Part shown: piece by piece, positions 1-6,550 of the stretch | How the letters are laid out: every line of letters begins with the position of its first letter | Position numbering within the stretch: the first letter of the stretch is position 1 | From: Bacteroidota bacterium | GTDB taxonomy: Bacteria; Bacteroidota; Bacteroidia; Cytophagales; Cyclobacteriaceae | Direction of reading: 5' to 3' | Length of the DNA: 7,907 nt | Assembly: GCA_023417785.1 (NCBI GenBank) | Contig: JAEZEH010000176.1 | Coordinates: forward strand, 1 to 7,907 | Notes under the pieces: model-generated | What the model was told of the DNA's origin: nothing | Seen by the model: only the letters and a program-made list of their open reading frames with translations | The model's database searches: none | Position numbers and translations under genes: made by a program

Positions 1-2
1 CA

Positions 3-320
3 GCCCAGTTCGAAATAAATTATACGATTCAAAATCTGGTAAGCGCTAAGCCTCCCCACGATAACTATTATGTCCAGGTTCAGGGAATTAGTCCGGCCTT
101 GATTGTGAACTACTCAGTTCCACTTGGTCGCGATCGCCTTTCGAATTATTATGGCCGGCCTGCGCTGGTCAGAAACAAGGCCAATTTTCACACGGCCATC
201 CGTCCGATATTTATGGATAACCGCGAAGCCTCGGGATGTCTGTTCGAAGTTGGTGTCGGCTACCGGCTTCAGTTTATTTTCGTTCGCGAGTTTAAATTGC
301 GTTCGGATTTTTTTCAATAG
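3..320 (+). CDS. 3' end of an unrecognised gene, possibly an outer-membrane/surface beta-strand protein (partial)
   Basis: One frame is open from the left edge of the window to a TAG at 318-320, giving the last 105 residues of a longer protein. Internal ATGs such as the one at 99 are not believable starts, because the frame stays open upstream of them to the window edge. The fragment has no transmembrane helix. It is rich in Tyr, Phe, Asn and Arg, with stretches of alternating hydrophobic and polar residues (for example ALIVNYSVPL), and it ends in an aromatic-rich segment (VGVGYRLQFIFVREF, then DFFQ). This pattern fits the final strands of a Bacteroidota outer-membrane or exported beta-rich protein, but I recognise no named family. 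A 411-nt spacer separates it from mrpA, so it is probably not part of that operon. The coding call is fairly safe; the barrel idea is inference. Confidence 0.6.
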   Translation, partial: AQFEINYTIQNLVSAKPPHDNYYVQVQGISPALIVNYSVPLGRDRLSNYYGRPALVRNKANFHTAIRPIFMDNREASGCLFEVGVGYRLQFIFVREFKLRSDFFQ

Positions 321-371
321 CAATCCGAAACCTGAAATTAATCCGAACCTGAAATCTAAAATCTGAAACCT
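301..371. repeat. Short imperfect direct repeats overlapping the end of the upstream gene
   Basis: Three imperfect units follow one another: AATCCGAAACCTGAAAT (322-338), AATCCGAACCTGAAAT (340-355) and a weaker AAAATCTGAAACCT (358-371). GTTCGGATT, in the last codons of the upstream gene (301-309), is the exact reverse complement of AATCCGAAC at 340-348 (9 bp). It also pairs over 8 bp with 322-329. The transcript could therefore form either of two mutually exclusive hairpins across the stop codon. No U-tract follows, so a classical intrinsic terminator is not supported. Such slightly varied 15-18-nt units are familiar in Bacteroidota spacers; that comparison is from memory. Confidence 0.55.
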
Positions 372-377
372 CCGGCC

Positions 378-465
378 AGGGATAGGACGGAAAGCCCGAA
401 GCGCGCGGGATGGAGCGTGGCCGGACTTGGAGGGATAGCCCGGCCCGAGGCACGAGGGGGCCGCC
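378..465 (+). ncRNA. GATAG-box structured element, Flavo-1-like (dispersed repeat or small RNA candidate)
   Basis: This is a compact GC-rich element with two GGGATAG boxes (379-385 and 432-438). GGG at 379-381 can pair with CCC at 439-441, closing the outer helix. Inside it, AAGCCCG (392-398) pairs with CGGACTT (422-428) with one mismatch, enclosing a smaller GC-rich hairpin (about 402-417). Immediately downstream, CGGCCC (441-446) and GGGCCG (458-463) form a perfect 6-bp stem that competes for C441. The order, with two GATAG boxes flanking a GGAAA-initiated hairpin and complementary triplets outside, resembles what I recall of the Flavo-1 RNA motif and related multicopy repeats in Bacteroidota. 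In the versions I recall the outer triplets are CCC...GGG; here they are swapped, which would keep the pairing. No protein reading is convincing. A covariance-model match to Flavo-1 would settle the assignment. Confidence 0.45.
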
Positions 466-513
466 AACATGATATCTTTATAACATTCGCAAACTCACAG
501 GTCAGGATCGATT

Positions 514-547
514 GATACGGCTGGTGACGCCTCTCATACAGCGTATC
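514..547 (+). promoter_or_regulatory. Hairpin I in the spacer/leader upstream of mrpA
   Basis: GATACG (514-519) pairs with CGTATC (542-547). After one bulged G (520), CTG (521-523) pairs with CAG (539-541). The result is a 9-bp stem closing a 15-nt loop. No T-run follows, so it does not look like a terminator. It lies about 185 nt upstream of the mrpA start, in a stretch with no coding signal. It could be part of a structured 5' leader, an operator-like inverted repeat or a chance fold; no regulator can be named. Confidence 0.3.
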
Positions 548-626
548 TTCCATTAAGATGAAAAGCCTGGGATTTGTTATTGGAAAAACATTCAGCCACT
601 TCGGGAAGATTGGAAAAATTGTATGC

Positions 627-694
627 GCGCGAGTGAAATTAGATTCTTCATTATCCGGCAAAAGGAATAATTTCGCGCTAACCAGGATTTTTTT
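627..694 (+). promoter_or_regulatory. Bulged hairpin II plus T7 tract just upstream of mrpA (attenuator or leader candidate)
   Basis: GCGCG (627-631) pairs with CGCGC (674-678), and AAATTA (636-641) pairs with TAATTT (668-673), leaving a 4-nt AGTG bulge at 632-635. Within the apical loop, TTCTT (644-648) can pair with AGGAA (663-667) using one G-U pair. Nine bases after the stem come seven consecutive T's (688-694), and mrpA begins 37 bases after the run. A stem followed by a U-tract inside a leader is what a transcriptional attenuator would look like, although the spacing from stem to T-run is longer than in a typical intrinsic terminator. CCAGG at 682-686 could instead pair with CCTGG at 566-570, giving an alternative fold. 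No clear Bacteroidota -33/-7 promoter (TTTG / TAnnTTTG) was found here; the closest, TAATTTCG at 668, lies within the stem. Confidence 0.35.
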
Positions 695-731
695 ATCGAC
701 CCAATGCGGGTTAAAAAACAAACTACGATTG

Positions 732-3023
732 ATGATCATAGCGGTTCTTGCTCCATTTATTGCCGGCCTGCTCTTTTATTTCCTTGGCAGCCGGGTAAAT
801 CGATTCGCCCTCGGGTCGGTGGTGCTGCCGTTGACGCTCTTCATCTATTTCCTCACCCTTCTTCCCTTTACAGAAGCCAATCATAGTCACTTCATTCACA
901 ACGAATGGATTTCATCTGTTGGGATAAATCTCGACTTTAAGCTCGACGGCCTTTCGATGTTGCTGTCGTTGATGATCACCGGAATCGGAACGTTGATCTT
1001 CTTATACGCCTGTGAATATTTGAAGAAAGATCCGAACCTCAACCGCTTCCTGGCGTACCTCTGTGTTTTTATGGGCGCGATGCTCGGTTTGGTTCTCTCC
1101 GACAACGTCATTGTGCTGTTTGTTTTCTGGGAGCTGACCAGCATCAGTTCGTTCTTTCTAATCGGTTTTGATACGGAAAACCCTGAGGCGCGGAAAAGTT
1201 CACTTATTGCCCTGGCCGTAACTGGTGGTGGTGGTTTTCTACTCATGGCCGGACTGGTTCTGCTAAGTATCGTTTCGGGCAGCTTTTCGATGCGCGAGAT
1301 GGAGGAGATGTCCACACAGCTTACTCATCACCCGTTTTACCCGCTGATACTTGCACTGATTTTTGCGGGGGCGTTTACGAAGTCAGCGCAATTCCCCTTT
1401 CATTTCTGGTTACCTGGGGCGATGAAGGCCCCGACGCCAGTGTCCGCTTTTCTTCATTCGGCGACAATGGTAAAGGCCGGAGTTTACCTGCTAGCACGTC
1501 TTACGCCCGTGTTAGGGGATCATGTCTATTGGACAACACCCCTTATGATCGTTGGTGGCATCACCATGGTGTATGCCGCGTTTCATTCATTCCTCAGAAC
1601 TGACCTGAAATCAATTCTGGCCTACTCAACGATCTCAGCACTCGGCATGCTGGTTTTCCTTATTGGGATGGGAACAGAGGCTGCGCTGTTCGCATGCGTG
1701 GTATTTATCCTTGTTCATGCGCTCTACAAAGCCACGCTTTTCCTCGTTACGGGTGTCATTGATCACACTACTGGCACGCGGGACGTTACGCGCCTTGCGG
1801 GGCTTGGCGCCATTATGCTACCGGTGGCCGTTGCCGGAGCGATGGCTGCGTTATCAAGTGCCGGCGTGCCATTTACCTTTGGATTCGTGGGAAAAGAATT
1901 GGTATATGAAGCCGTTCTGGCGTTCGAAAACGGTACGCTGCTGATCGCATTCGTAGTAATTACAAACATTCTGTTGCTCTACGTCGGTTTCATTGCGGGC
2001 ATCCGACCCTTCACCGGAAAACCCGTGCCCGGCCCGGAACTGAAATCCCCGGGTGTTTTATTGTGGCTGCCTCCCTTGGTGCTTGGCGTCGCTGGCGTCG
2101 TTACCGGTGTATTTCCATTTATCATTGATCAGCCCCTTATCTCACCGGCCGTTGCTGCCATTAGCGGGCGAACTGAATATGTGCCGCTCAAGATCTGGCA
2201 TGGGTTCAACATTGTGCTGATCTTAAGTGCAGTGACCCTTGCAGTTGGGTTGTTACTCTACTTCATCAGGAAGCCATATGAACATTTACTGCTTACGCGA
2301 ATGTCGTTCCTGAATCCGCAGCAGATCGCGTTGAATATTACGGCCCTTGTAAAAAGGTTTTCGCTGTATTACACGCGAACCTTCCAAAACGGCTATCTGC
2401 GTAACTACCTGATTACAATCATTCTGTTTCTGGTTGGCGTAGTGTCGTTCAAGTTGTTTACTGAAGTCGATATCTTGTTTGTGGACGAGCGATGGTCGGA
2501 CATCGGGGTGTACGAAATACTGGTGTTTCTGCTCATGCTCAGCGCGATCATCAAAACCCTGACGACTCCGTCGCGATTGAGTGCGATTGTATCGATGAGC
2601 GTGGTCGGCTACAGCATCTGCCTACTGTTTTTCTTTTACGGTGCGCCGGATCTCGCGATGACGCAGTTCACCATTGATACATTGACGATCGTGCTGTTTG
2701 TGCTCGTCCTGCTCAAGCTTCCGCCCTTCATCACCGACAGGAATACAACGCTGAAGCTACGCGACGGGGCGCTGGCTTTGTCATTTGGATTGCTCATTGC
2801 CGTTATCGGATTGCAGGTGTTGAATGAGCCGACCAGTAAAGATGTCGCGGAATTCTACGCGGACAACGCCTATTTGTTAGCCAAAGGAAAAAACATCGTG
2901 AATGTGATTCTTGTAGATTTCAGGGGACTCGATACCCTGATTGAAAGCACCGTCCTCACAATCGCTGCTGTCGGAGTTTACAGCCTTCTGAAACTCAGAA
3001 TACAACCAAAGGAAAAAGAATGA
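732..3023 (+). CDS. mrpA: Na+/H+ antiporter Mrp complex subunit A (with MbhD/MbhE-like C-terminal part)
   Basis: Largest subunit (763 residues) of the Mrp Na+/H+ antiporter, homologous to complex I antiporter-like subunits. The proton-translocating core spans roughly residues 60-420. Key residues seen are E134 on TM5 (FWELTS), K217 on TM7 (FTKSAQFPFHFWLP), H242 and K248 on TM8, K293 (DLKSILAYS), H329/K333 and K388 on TM12 (GFVGKE). Residues 595-665 are the MbhD-like part (GAPDLAMTQ, D640) and residues 705-755 the MbhE-like part (NVILVDFRGLDTLIES, E738). The frame is open from an ATG at 558, but I choose the ATG at 732: it gives a typical hydrophobic Mrp N-terminus (MIIAVLAPFIAGLL) and follows an A-rich stretch, while the extra 58 residues would be basic and unlike the family. 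First gene of the operon; its TGA overlaps the mrpB ATG. D649 stands where homologues I recall have Glu. Confidence 0.95.
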   Translation: MIIAVLAPFIAGLLFYFLGSRVNRFALGSVVLPLTLFIYFLTLLPFTEANHSHFIHNEWISSVGINLDFKLDGLSMLLSLMITGIGTLIFLYACEYLKKDPNLNRFLAYLCVFMGAMLGLVLSDNVIVLFVFWELTSISSFFLIGFDTENPEARKSSLIALAVTGGGGFLLMAGLVLLSIVSGSFSMREMEEMSTQLTHHPFYPLILALIFAGAFTKSAQFPFHFWLPGAMKAPTPVSAFLHSATMVKAGVYLLARLTPVLGDHVYWTTPLMIVGGITMVYAAFHSFLRTDLKSILAYSTISALGMLVFLIGMGTEAALFACVVFILVHALYKATLFLVTGVIDHTTGTRDVTRLAGLGAIMLPVAVAGAMAALSSAGVPFTFGFVGKELVYEAVLAFENGTLLIAFVVITNILLLYVGFIAGIRPFTGKPVPGPELKSPGVLLWLPPLVLGVAGVVTGVFPFIIDQPLISPAVAAISGRTEYVPLKIWHGFNIVLILSAVTLAVGLLLYFIRKPYEHLLLTRMSFLNPQQIALNITALVKRFSLYYTRTFQNGYLRNYLITIILFLVGVVSFKLFTEVDILFVDERWSDIGVYEILVFLLMLSAIIKTLTTPSRLSAIVSMSVVGYSICLLFFFYGAPDLAMTQFTIDTLTIVLFVLVLLKLPPFITDRNTTLKLRDGALALSFGLLIAVIGLQVLNEPTSKDVAEFYADNAYLLAKGKNIVNVILVDFRGLDTLIESTVLTIAAVGVYSLLKLRIQPKEKE

Positions 3024-3430
3024 AAACGCTGATTCTCAAAACCGCATCAGAATATCTGCTCCCCTTGTTGTTGCTCTTCTCGCTGTTTGTCCTGCTGAGG
3101 GGGCACTATGAACCGGGTGGAGGCTTTGTCGGAGGCCTGGTGGCGGCTACCGCGTTTGTACTTCACGCGTTTGCCAATGGATTGGAAGACACATGGCGGC
3201 TACTCAAAGTACATCCGCGAAGCCTCATTCCTGTAGGGTTGTTAATTTCACTTGCCAGTGGCGCGGCGCCGCTTTTCCTGGGACTGCCGTTCTTTACGAT
3301 ATTATGGTATCCGGATCCCCTGCCGGTGATCGGAGCCGTGAGCACAGCGCTGTCTTTCGACATCGGCGTTTACCTGGTTGTGTTCGGCGTAACCCTTACC
3401 ATTCTGTTCACCATTTCCGAAAGCGTTTAG
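3020..3430 (+). CDS. mrpB: Na+/H+ antiporter Mrp complex subunit B
   Basis: A 136-residue membrane protein of the MnhB/MrpB family with about four transmembrane segments. The signature loop HYEPGGGFVGG (residues 29-39), with its conserved Pro and glycines, is intact, as is the FDIGVYLVVFG motif (113-123). In known Mrp structures MrpB packs against the C-terminal helices of MrpA, forming the part of the complex proposed to handle Na+. The ATG overlaps the mrpA stop as ATGA, indicating translational coupling and fixing the start. The gene ends one base before the mrpC start. Length and motifs are ordinary for the family, with no sign of damage. Confidence 0.95.
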   Translation: MKTLILKTASEYLLPLLLLFSLFVLLRGHYEPGGGFVGGLVAATAFVLHAFANGLEDTWRLLKVHPRSLIPVGLLISLASGAAPLFLGLPFFTILWYPDPLPVIGAVSTALSFDIGVYLVVFGVTLTILFTISESV

Positions 3431-3431
3431 C

Positions 3432-3785
3432 ATGAAGATATTATTAGTTTTACTTATTGGAATTCTGTATGGGTCGGGAATTTACATGATGCTGCGTCGA
3501 AGCATGGTAAAACTCCTGATCGGACTGATCTTGCTCGGAAATGGTGTTAACCTGCTTATCTTCCTGCTTGGCGATATAACTCAGGGGAAGCCTCCCGTGA
3601 TCCCTCATGATCTTGATATGATTGCGGATGCCTACGCCGATCCGGTTCCACAAGCGCTGATCCTCACAGCTATAGTTATCAGTTTTGGCCTCCAGTCGTT
3701 TTCAATTGTCCTGCTTAAGCGCGTGTACCTCGTTACGGGTTCCGACAACCTGGATGAGCTCAACACAAACGACCTCGACATATGA
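3432..3785 (+). CDS. mrpC: Na+/H+ antiporter Mrp complex subunit C (NuoK-like)
   Basis: A 117-residue protein with three predicted transmembrane helices, homologous to NuoK of complex I. Family motifs are present in order: GLILLGNGVNLLIF (31-44) in the second helix, the KPPVIP loop (53-58), and ADPVPQALILTAIVISFG (69-86) leading into the third helix. The C-terminal tail from about residue 102 is acidic and polar (DNLDELNTNDLDI). MrpC sits between the MrpA and MrpD modules, much as NuoK sits among the complex I antiporter subunits. The start lies one base after the mrpB stop, and the stop overlaps the mrpD ATG by four bases, so translation is probably coupled on both sides. Confidence 0.95.
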   Translation: MKILLVLLIGILYGSGIYMMLRRSMVKLLIGLILLGNGVNLLIFLLGDITQGKPPVIPHDLDMIADAYADPVPQALILTAIVISFGLQSFSIVLLKRVYLVTGSDNLDELNTNDLDI

Positions 3786-5299
3786 CAGATAACTCAATCG
3801 TTTTACCGTTTGTTGCACACCTTTTCCTGGGGATTCTGTTACTTCTGTTTTGGACGAAACCTAACATCCAACGAATTGTCAGCGTTATCGGTAACCTTAT
3901 CGTAGTTGCGATAAGTGTAAACCTGTTTCAGAAAATCTGGGACGGCGGGATACTTACCATGCAGGCAGGAAGCTGGCCGGCACCGTTCGGCATCACTATG
4001 GTCGCTGATATCTTCAGCGCGACCATGATATTCCTGTGCAGCCTTGCTGGCGTCGCGGTGTCGGTATATTCAACGGCCGGTATAAGCGAACTCCGGCAAC
4101 GGTATGGCTACTTCCCCATCCTGCATTTCCTCCTGATGGGGTTAAATGGCGCCTTCCTTACCGGCGACATCTTCAACCTCTACGTCTGGTTTGAAATTGT
4201 GATCATTTCATCGTTTGTGCTGATGACCCTCGGCGGGAAAAAGCCTCAGATCGAGGGAGCCATCAACTATGTGACGATGAACCTGCTGGCGTCGGCTATC
4301 TTTCTTACCGCAATAGCCATTCTTTATGGCCTTACGGGAAGTCTCAATATGGCCGATCTTTCGACCAAGATTCCACACATCCGGAATCAGGGTCTTGCAC
4401 ACATTACAGCACTTCTCTTCTTTGTCGCCTTCGGTATCAAGTCTGCCGTGTTTCCGTTGTACTTCTGGTTGCCGTCATCATATCACACACCACCTTCAGC
4501 GATCGCCGCAATCTTCGGCGGGCTCCTTACCAAGGTGGGTATCTATGCGCTGTTGCGGAGTTTTACCCTGATCTTCAGCCCGTCGCCGTTTATCATTCAG
4601 GTGCTGACCAGCGTAGCGATCTTTACATTGATCACGGGGGCCGTTGGCGCGTTTATCCAACGCGATATACGTAAGATGTTTTCGTACCTGATCGTATGCC
4701 ATATCGGATATATGGTTTCGGGGCTCGCGATGTACACGGAAGTTGCCCTTGCCGGAACACTTTTTTATATGATCCACGATATTGTGGTAAAGACGAATCT
4801 CTTTTTGGTGACCGGGTTGATCAACAAGATAAGGGGTTCGATGAATATGGGTGAAATCGGTGGACTATTAAGAGACTATCCACGGCTTTCGATGCTCATG
4901 CTGGTAGTCTTCTTTTCGCTTTGCGGCATTCCACCGCTTTCAGGGTTCTGGCCGAAGATATTGCTTTTGAAGTCGGCATTTACGACAGGCTCATTCATAC
5001 TCCTGGGCACATTGATCGTGGCGAGCTTTTTTACACTTATGATTATCACCCGGATGTGGGCTGCGGTGTTTTGGAAAAATACGCCACGCGAAAATCTGCA
5101 GCGCGATCGTTTCCAGGAAATGCCTTTATTGAGGAAGTCGATGCTGGTGGCACCAGTGGTATTGCTGGCCATCACTTCATTATATATTGGAATCGGTGCC
5201 GACAACATTTTTGCGGTTTCAAATCGCATAGCGTCGGAATTGTTGAATACAAGCACGTATGTAAATACGGTACTGGGAACCCACCCGGAAGCACCATGA
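3782..5299 (+). CDS. mrpD: Na+/H+ antiporter Mrp complex subunit D
   Basis: A 505-residue antiporter-like subunit with about 14 transmembrane helices, homologous to NuoM/NuoN and to the core of MrpA. Proton-path residues visible are E138 on TM5 (YVWFEIVIISSF), K220 on TM7 (FGIKSAVFPLYFWLP), K251 on TM8 (LTKVGIYALLR), H332 and K337 (HDIVVKTNLF), and K392 on TM12 (GFWPKILLLKSAF). E138 and K220 match the Glu and Lys shown to be essential in Bacillus pseudofirmus MrpD (E137 and K219 there, as I recall). The family motif around the TM7-TM8 loop (HTPPSAIAAIFGGLLTK) is intact. The ATG overlaps the mrpC stop as ATGA. Downstream lies the only sizeable gap in the operon (44 nt, before mrpE). Confidence 0.95.
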   Translation: MTDNSIVLPFVAHLFLGILLLLFWTKPNIQRIVSVIGNLIVVAISVNLFQKIWDGGILTMQAGSWPAPFGITMVADIFSATMIFLCSLAGVAVSVYSTAGISELRQRYGYFPILHFLLMGLNGAFLTGDIFNLYVWFEIVIISSFVLMTLGGKKPQIEGAINYVTMNLLASAIFLTAIAILYGLTGSLNMADLSTKIPHIRNQGLAHITALLFFVAFGIKSAVFPLYFWLPSSYHTPPSAIAAIFGGLLTKVGIYALLRSFTLIFSPSPFIIQVLTSVAIFTLITGAVGAFIQRDIRKMFSYLIVCHIGYMVSGLAMYTEVALAGTLFYMIHDIVVKTNLFLVTGLINKIRGSMNMGEIGGLLRDYPRLSMLMLVVFFSLCGIPPLSGFWPKILLLKSAFTTGSFILLGTLIVASFFTLMIITRMWAAVFWKNTPRENLQRDRFQEMPLLRKSMLVAPVVLLAITSLYIGIGADNIFAVSNRIASELLNTSTYVNTVLGTHPEAP

Positions 5300-5350
5300 T
5301 CGCATGAAACGTGAAGTGAAATGAACCTTAAACAAGTGATGACATGCTGA
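5296..5350 (+). other. Chain of three ATGA-linked mini reading frames bridging mrpD and mrpE
   Basis: The mrpD stop (TGA 5297-5299) overlaps an ATG at 5296 that opens M-I-A-stop, ending at 5307. That TGA overlaps an ATG at 5304 opening MKREVK-stop, ending at 5324. That TGA in turn overlaps an ATG at 5321 opening MNLKQVMTC-stop, ending at 5350, which overlaps the mrpE start at 5344 by seven bases. A ribosome reinitiating at each overlap could thus walk from mrpD to mrpE, matching the ATGA coupling used elsewhere in this operon. This is a reading of the sequence; function is inference, and the peptides themselves need not matter. Confidence 0.35.
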
Positions 5351-5820
5351 AACAATTTTTGCTCAACCTGCTCCTGATGTTCACCTGGGTGGCTCTGACT
5401 GGAAGCTTTGTTTTCACAAATTTCTTTTTCGGATTCGCCGCCGGATACCTCATCCTATGGCTGTTGTATCAGGGCACACAGATCGGAAGCTATTACAACC
5501 GCATTCCGAAAATAATCAACTTCTTTTTCTTCTTCATTTATGAGCTGCTGGTAGCGAACCTTGAGATTGCATGGGATCTCATAACACCCGGATATTTCAT
5601 GAAACCCGGAATCATAAAATTCGAGCTGACAGCCAAGACGGATATTGAAATCAGTATGCTCGCCAACATGCTTTCTCTTACCCCCGGAACGCTGATCATT
5701 GATGTCAGCGACGACAAGAAGGTACTGTACATCCATGTGATGTATTTGAAAGATTATCACAAGACTACGCAGCGCATTCGCTTTGGTTACGAACGCAGAC
5801 TTCTGAATATTTTACGATGA
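5344..5820 (+). CDS. mrpE: Na+/H+ antiporter Mrp complex subunit E
   Basis: A 158-residue MnhE/MrpE-family protein. Two or three hydrophobic helices fill the first ~80 residues (residues 5-40 and the Phe-rich stretch at 57-72), followed by a cytoplasmic domain. The conserved element SMLANMLSLTPGTL (104-117) is present. Its Thr-Pro falls at T113/P114, the same numbers reported as important in Bacillus pseudofirmus MrpE. The motif VLYIHVMYL (127-135) is also typical. MrpE is not an antiporter itself but is needed for full activity and assembly of the complex. The start follows mrpD by 44 nt without a clear Shine-Dalgarno sequence; translation may instead arrive through the mini-frames just upstream. 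The TGA overlaps the mrpF ATG. Confidence 0.93.
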   Translation: MLKQFLLNLLLMFTWVALTGSFVFTNFFFGFAAGYLILWLLYQGTQIGSYYNRIPKIINFFFFFIYELLVANLEIAWDLITPGYFMKPGIIKFELTAKTDIEISMLANMLSLTPGTLIIDVSDDKKVLYIHVMYLKDYHKTTQRIRFGYERRLLNILR

Positions 5821-6089
5821 GTATTGAAGGATTTCTACTTTATTTCGTTATGCCTGGCTTAAGTCTGTCGGCTTTGGTCACGTTTATCAGGATATTTATC
5901 GGTCCGCGTGTGGAAGACCGGATAATAGCACTTGATTTGCTCATCACTACAGGTAGTGCAATCATTGCGACATATAGTATTCTCAACAATAATTCCACGT
6001 TTCTTGATGTAGCAATGATCTTTGCCCTCATTGCGTTTCTCGGCACCGTAGCATTCGCGTATTATATCAGAAAAGCCAAAGACAAATGA
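5817..6089 (+). CDS. mrpF: Na+/H+ antiporter Mrp complex subunit F
   Basis: A 90-residue MnhF/MrpF-family protein with three transmembrane helices. It shows the conserved loop FIGPRVEDRIIALDLL (27-42), including D34, R35 and the membrane-proximal D40, and the third-helix motif FLDVAMIFALIAFLGTVAF (62-80), with D64. Short polar ends and normal length suggest an intact protein. The family is sometimes annotated as a bile-acid/cholate transporter from work on Bacillus, but in this complete operon its role is as a structural partner of MrpE and MrpG in the antiporter. Both ends are ATGA overlaps (with mrpE and mrpG), which sets the start unambiguously. Confidence 0.93.
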   Translation: MSIEGFLLYFVMPGLSLSALVTFIRIFIGPRVEDRIIALDLLITTGSAIIATYSILNNNSTFLDVAMIFALIAFLGTVAFAYYIRKAKDK

Positions 6090-6517
6090 ACCAGGTTATT
6101 ATCATCATACTAAGCGGCACAGCGACGATATTTATCCTTCTGGCAGCAGTAGGCATAATGCGTATGCCGGATTTCTATCTTCGTTTGTCTGTTACGGTAA
6201 AAGCAACAACACTGGGAGTAGGAATGATGCTTGGGGCCGCAGCCTTATTCTTTGGTGAAGTGTCGACCACGTCAAAGAGCCTGGCAATTATTTTCTTTCT
6301 GATTCTCACGGCTCCCGTAGCAGCACACATGATCGGAAGGGCCGCGTATTTCACTGGCGTACCTATGTGGGACAAATCGGTGATCGATGAACTGAAGAAC
6401 CAATACGATAAGACAACAAGCGAACTGCGTAGTGGCGAAAACGAGTCGCAGCAACAAGACCGGCCCGATGGAAAAAGTCCGACTCCAAATGCCGGGGATC
6501 AGGAAAGGAATTTATAA
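6086..6517 (+). CDS. mrpG: Na+/H+ antiporter Mrp complex subunit G
   Basis: A 143-residue MnhG/MrpG-family protein with three transmembrane helices in residues 3-85. Motifs seen are GIMRMPDFYLRL (23-34), KATTLGVGMMLG (39-50) and LTAPVAAHMIGRAAY (74-88); P77 probably corresponds to the functionally important Pro of Bacillus MrpG. The His common in the first motif (RxHA) is Ser here (S35). From about residue 95 the protein continues as a soluble tail of nearly 50 residues rich in Gln, Glu, Asp, Ser and Pro, longer than in many MrpG proteins and probably disordered on the cytoplasmic side. The start overlaps the mrpF stop. Last gene of the operon; no intrinsic terminator follows directly, and a repeat-filled spacer comes next. 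Confidence 0.93.
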   Translation: MNQVIIIILSGTATIFILLAAVGIMRMPDFYLRLSVTVKATTLGVGMMLGAAALFFGEVSTTSKSLAIIFFLILTAPVAAHMIGRAAYFTGVPMWDKSVIDELKNQYDKTTSELRSGENESQQQDRPDGKSPTPNAGDQERNL

Positions 6518-6550
6518 CGTTCCTTAGCGCAGGATGCTAGCATTTGGCCG

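Noticed and set aside
114..470. Minus-strand open frame of 118 codons over the upstream gene end and GATAG element
   Set aside because: It is antisense to a better supported coding frame, and its N-terminal part is translated repeat.
668..675. TAATTTCG as a Bacteroidota -7 promoter box
   Set aside because: It deviates from TAnnTTTG, has no TTTG at the right distance upstream, and is one arm of hairpin II.
356..739. Minus-strand open frame of 127 codons across the mrp upstream spacer
   Set aside because: It runs through the GATAG element and both hairpins, shows no recognisable family or membrane pattern, and opposes the operon; it is best seen as a chance frame.
4876..5355. Minus-strand open frame of 159 codons inside mrpD
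   Set aside because: It is a shadow of mrpD, whose motifs are continuous through this stretch.
6534..6543. Palindrome ATGCTAGCAT just after mrpG as an operator or terminator
   Set aside because: It has no loop and no T-run, and a ten-base palindrome alone is weak evidence.
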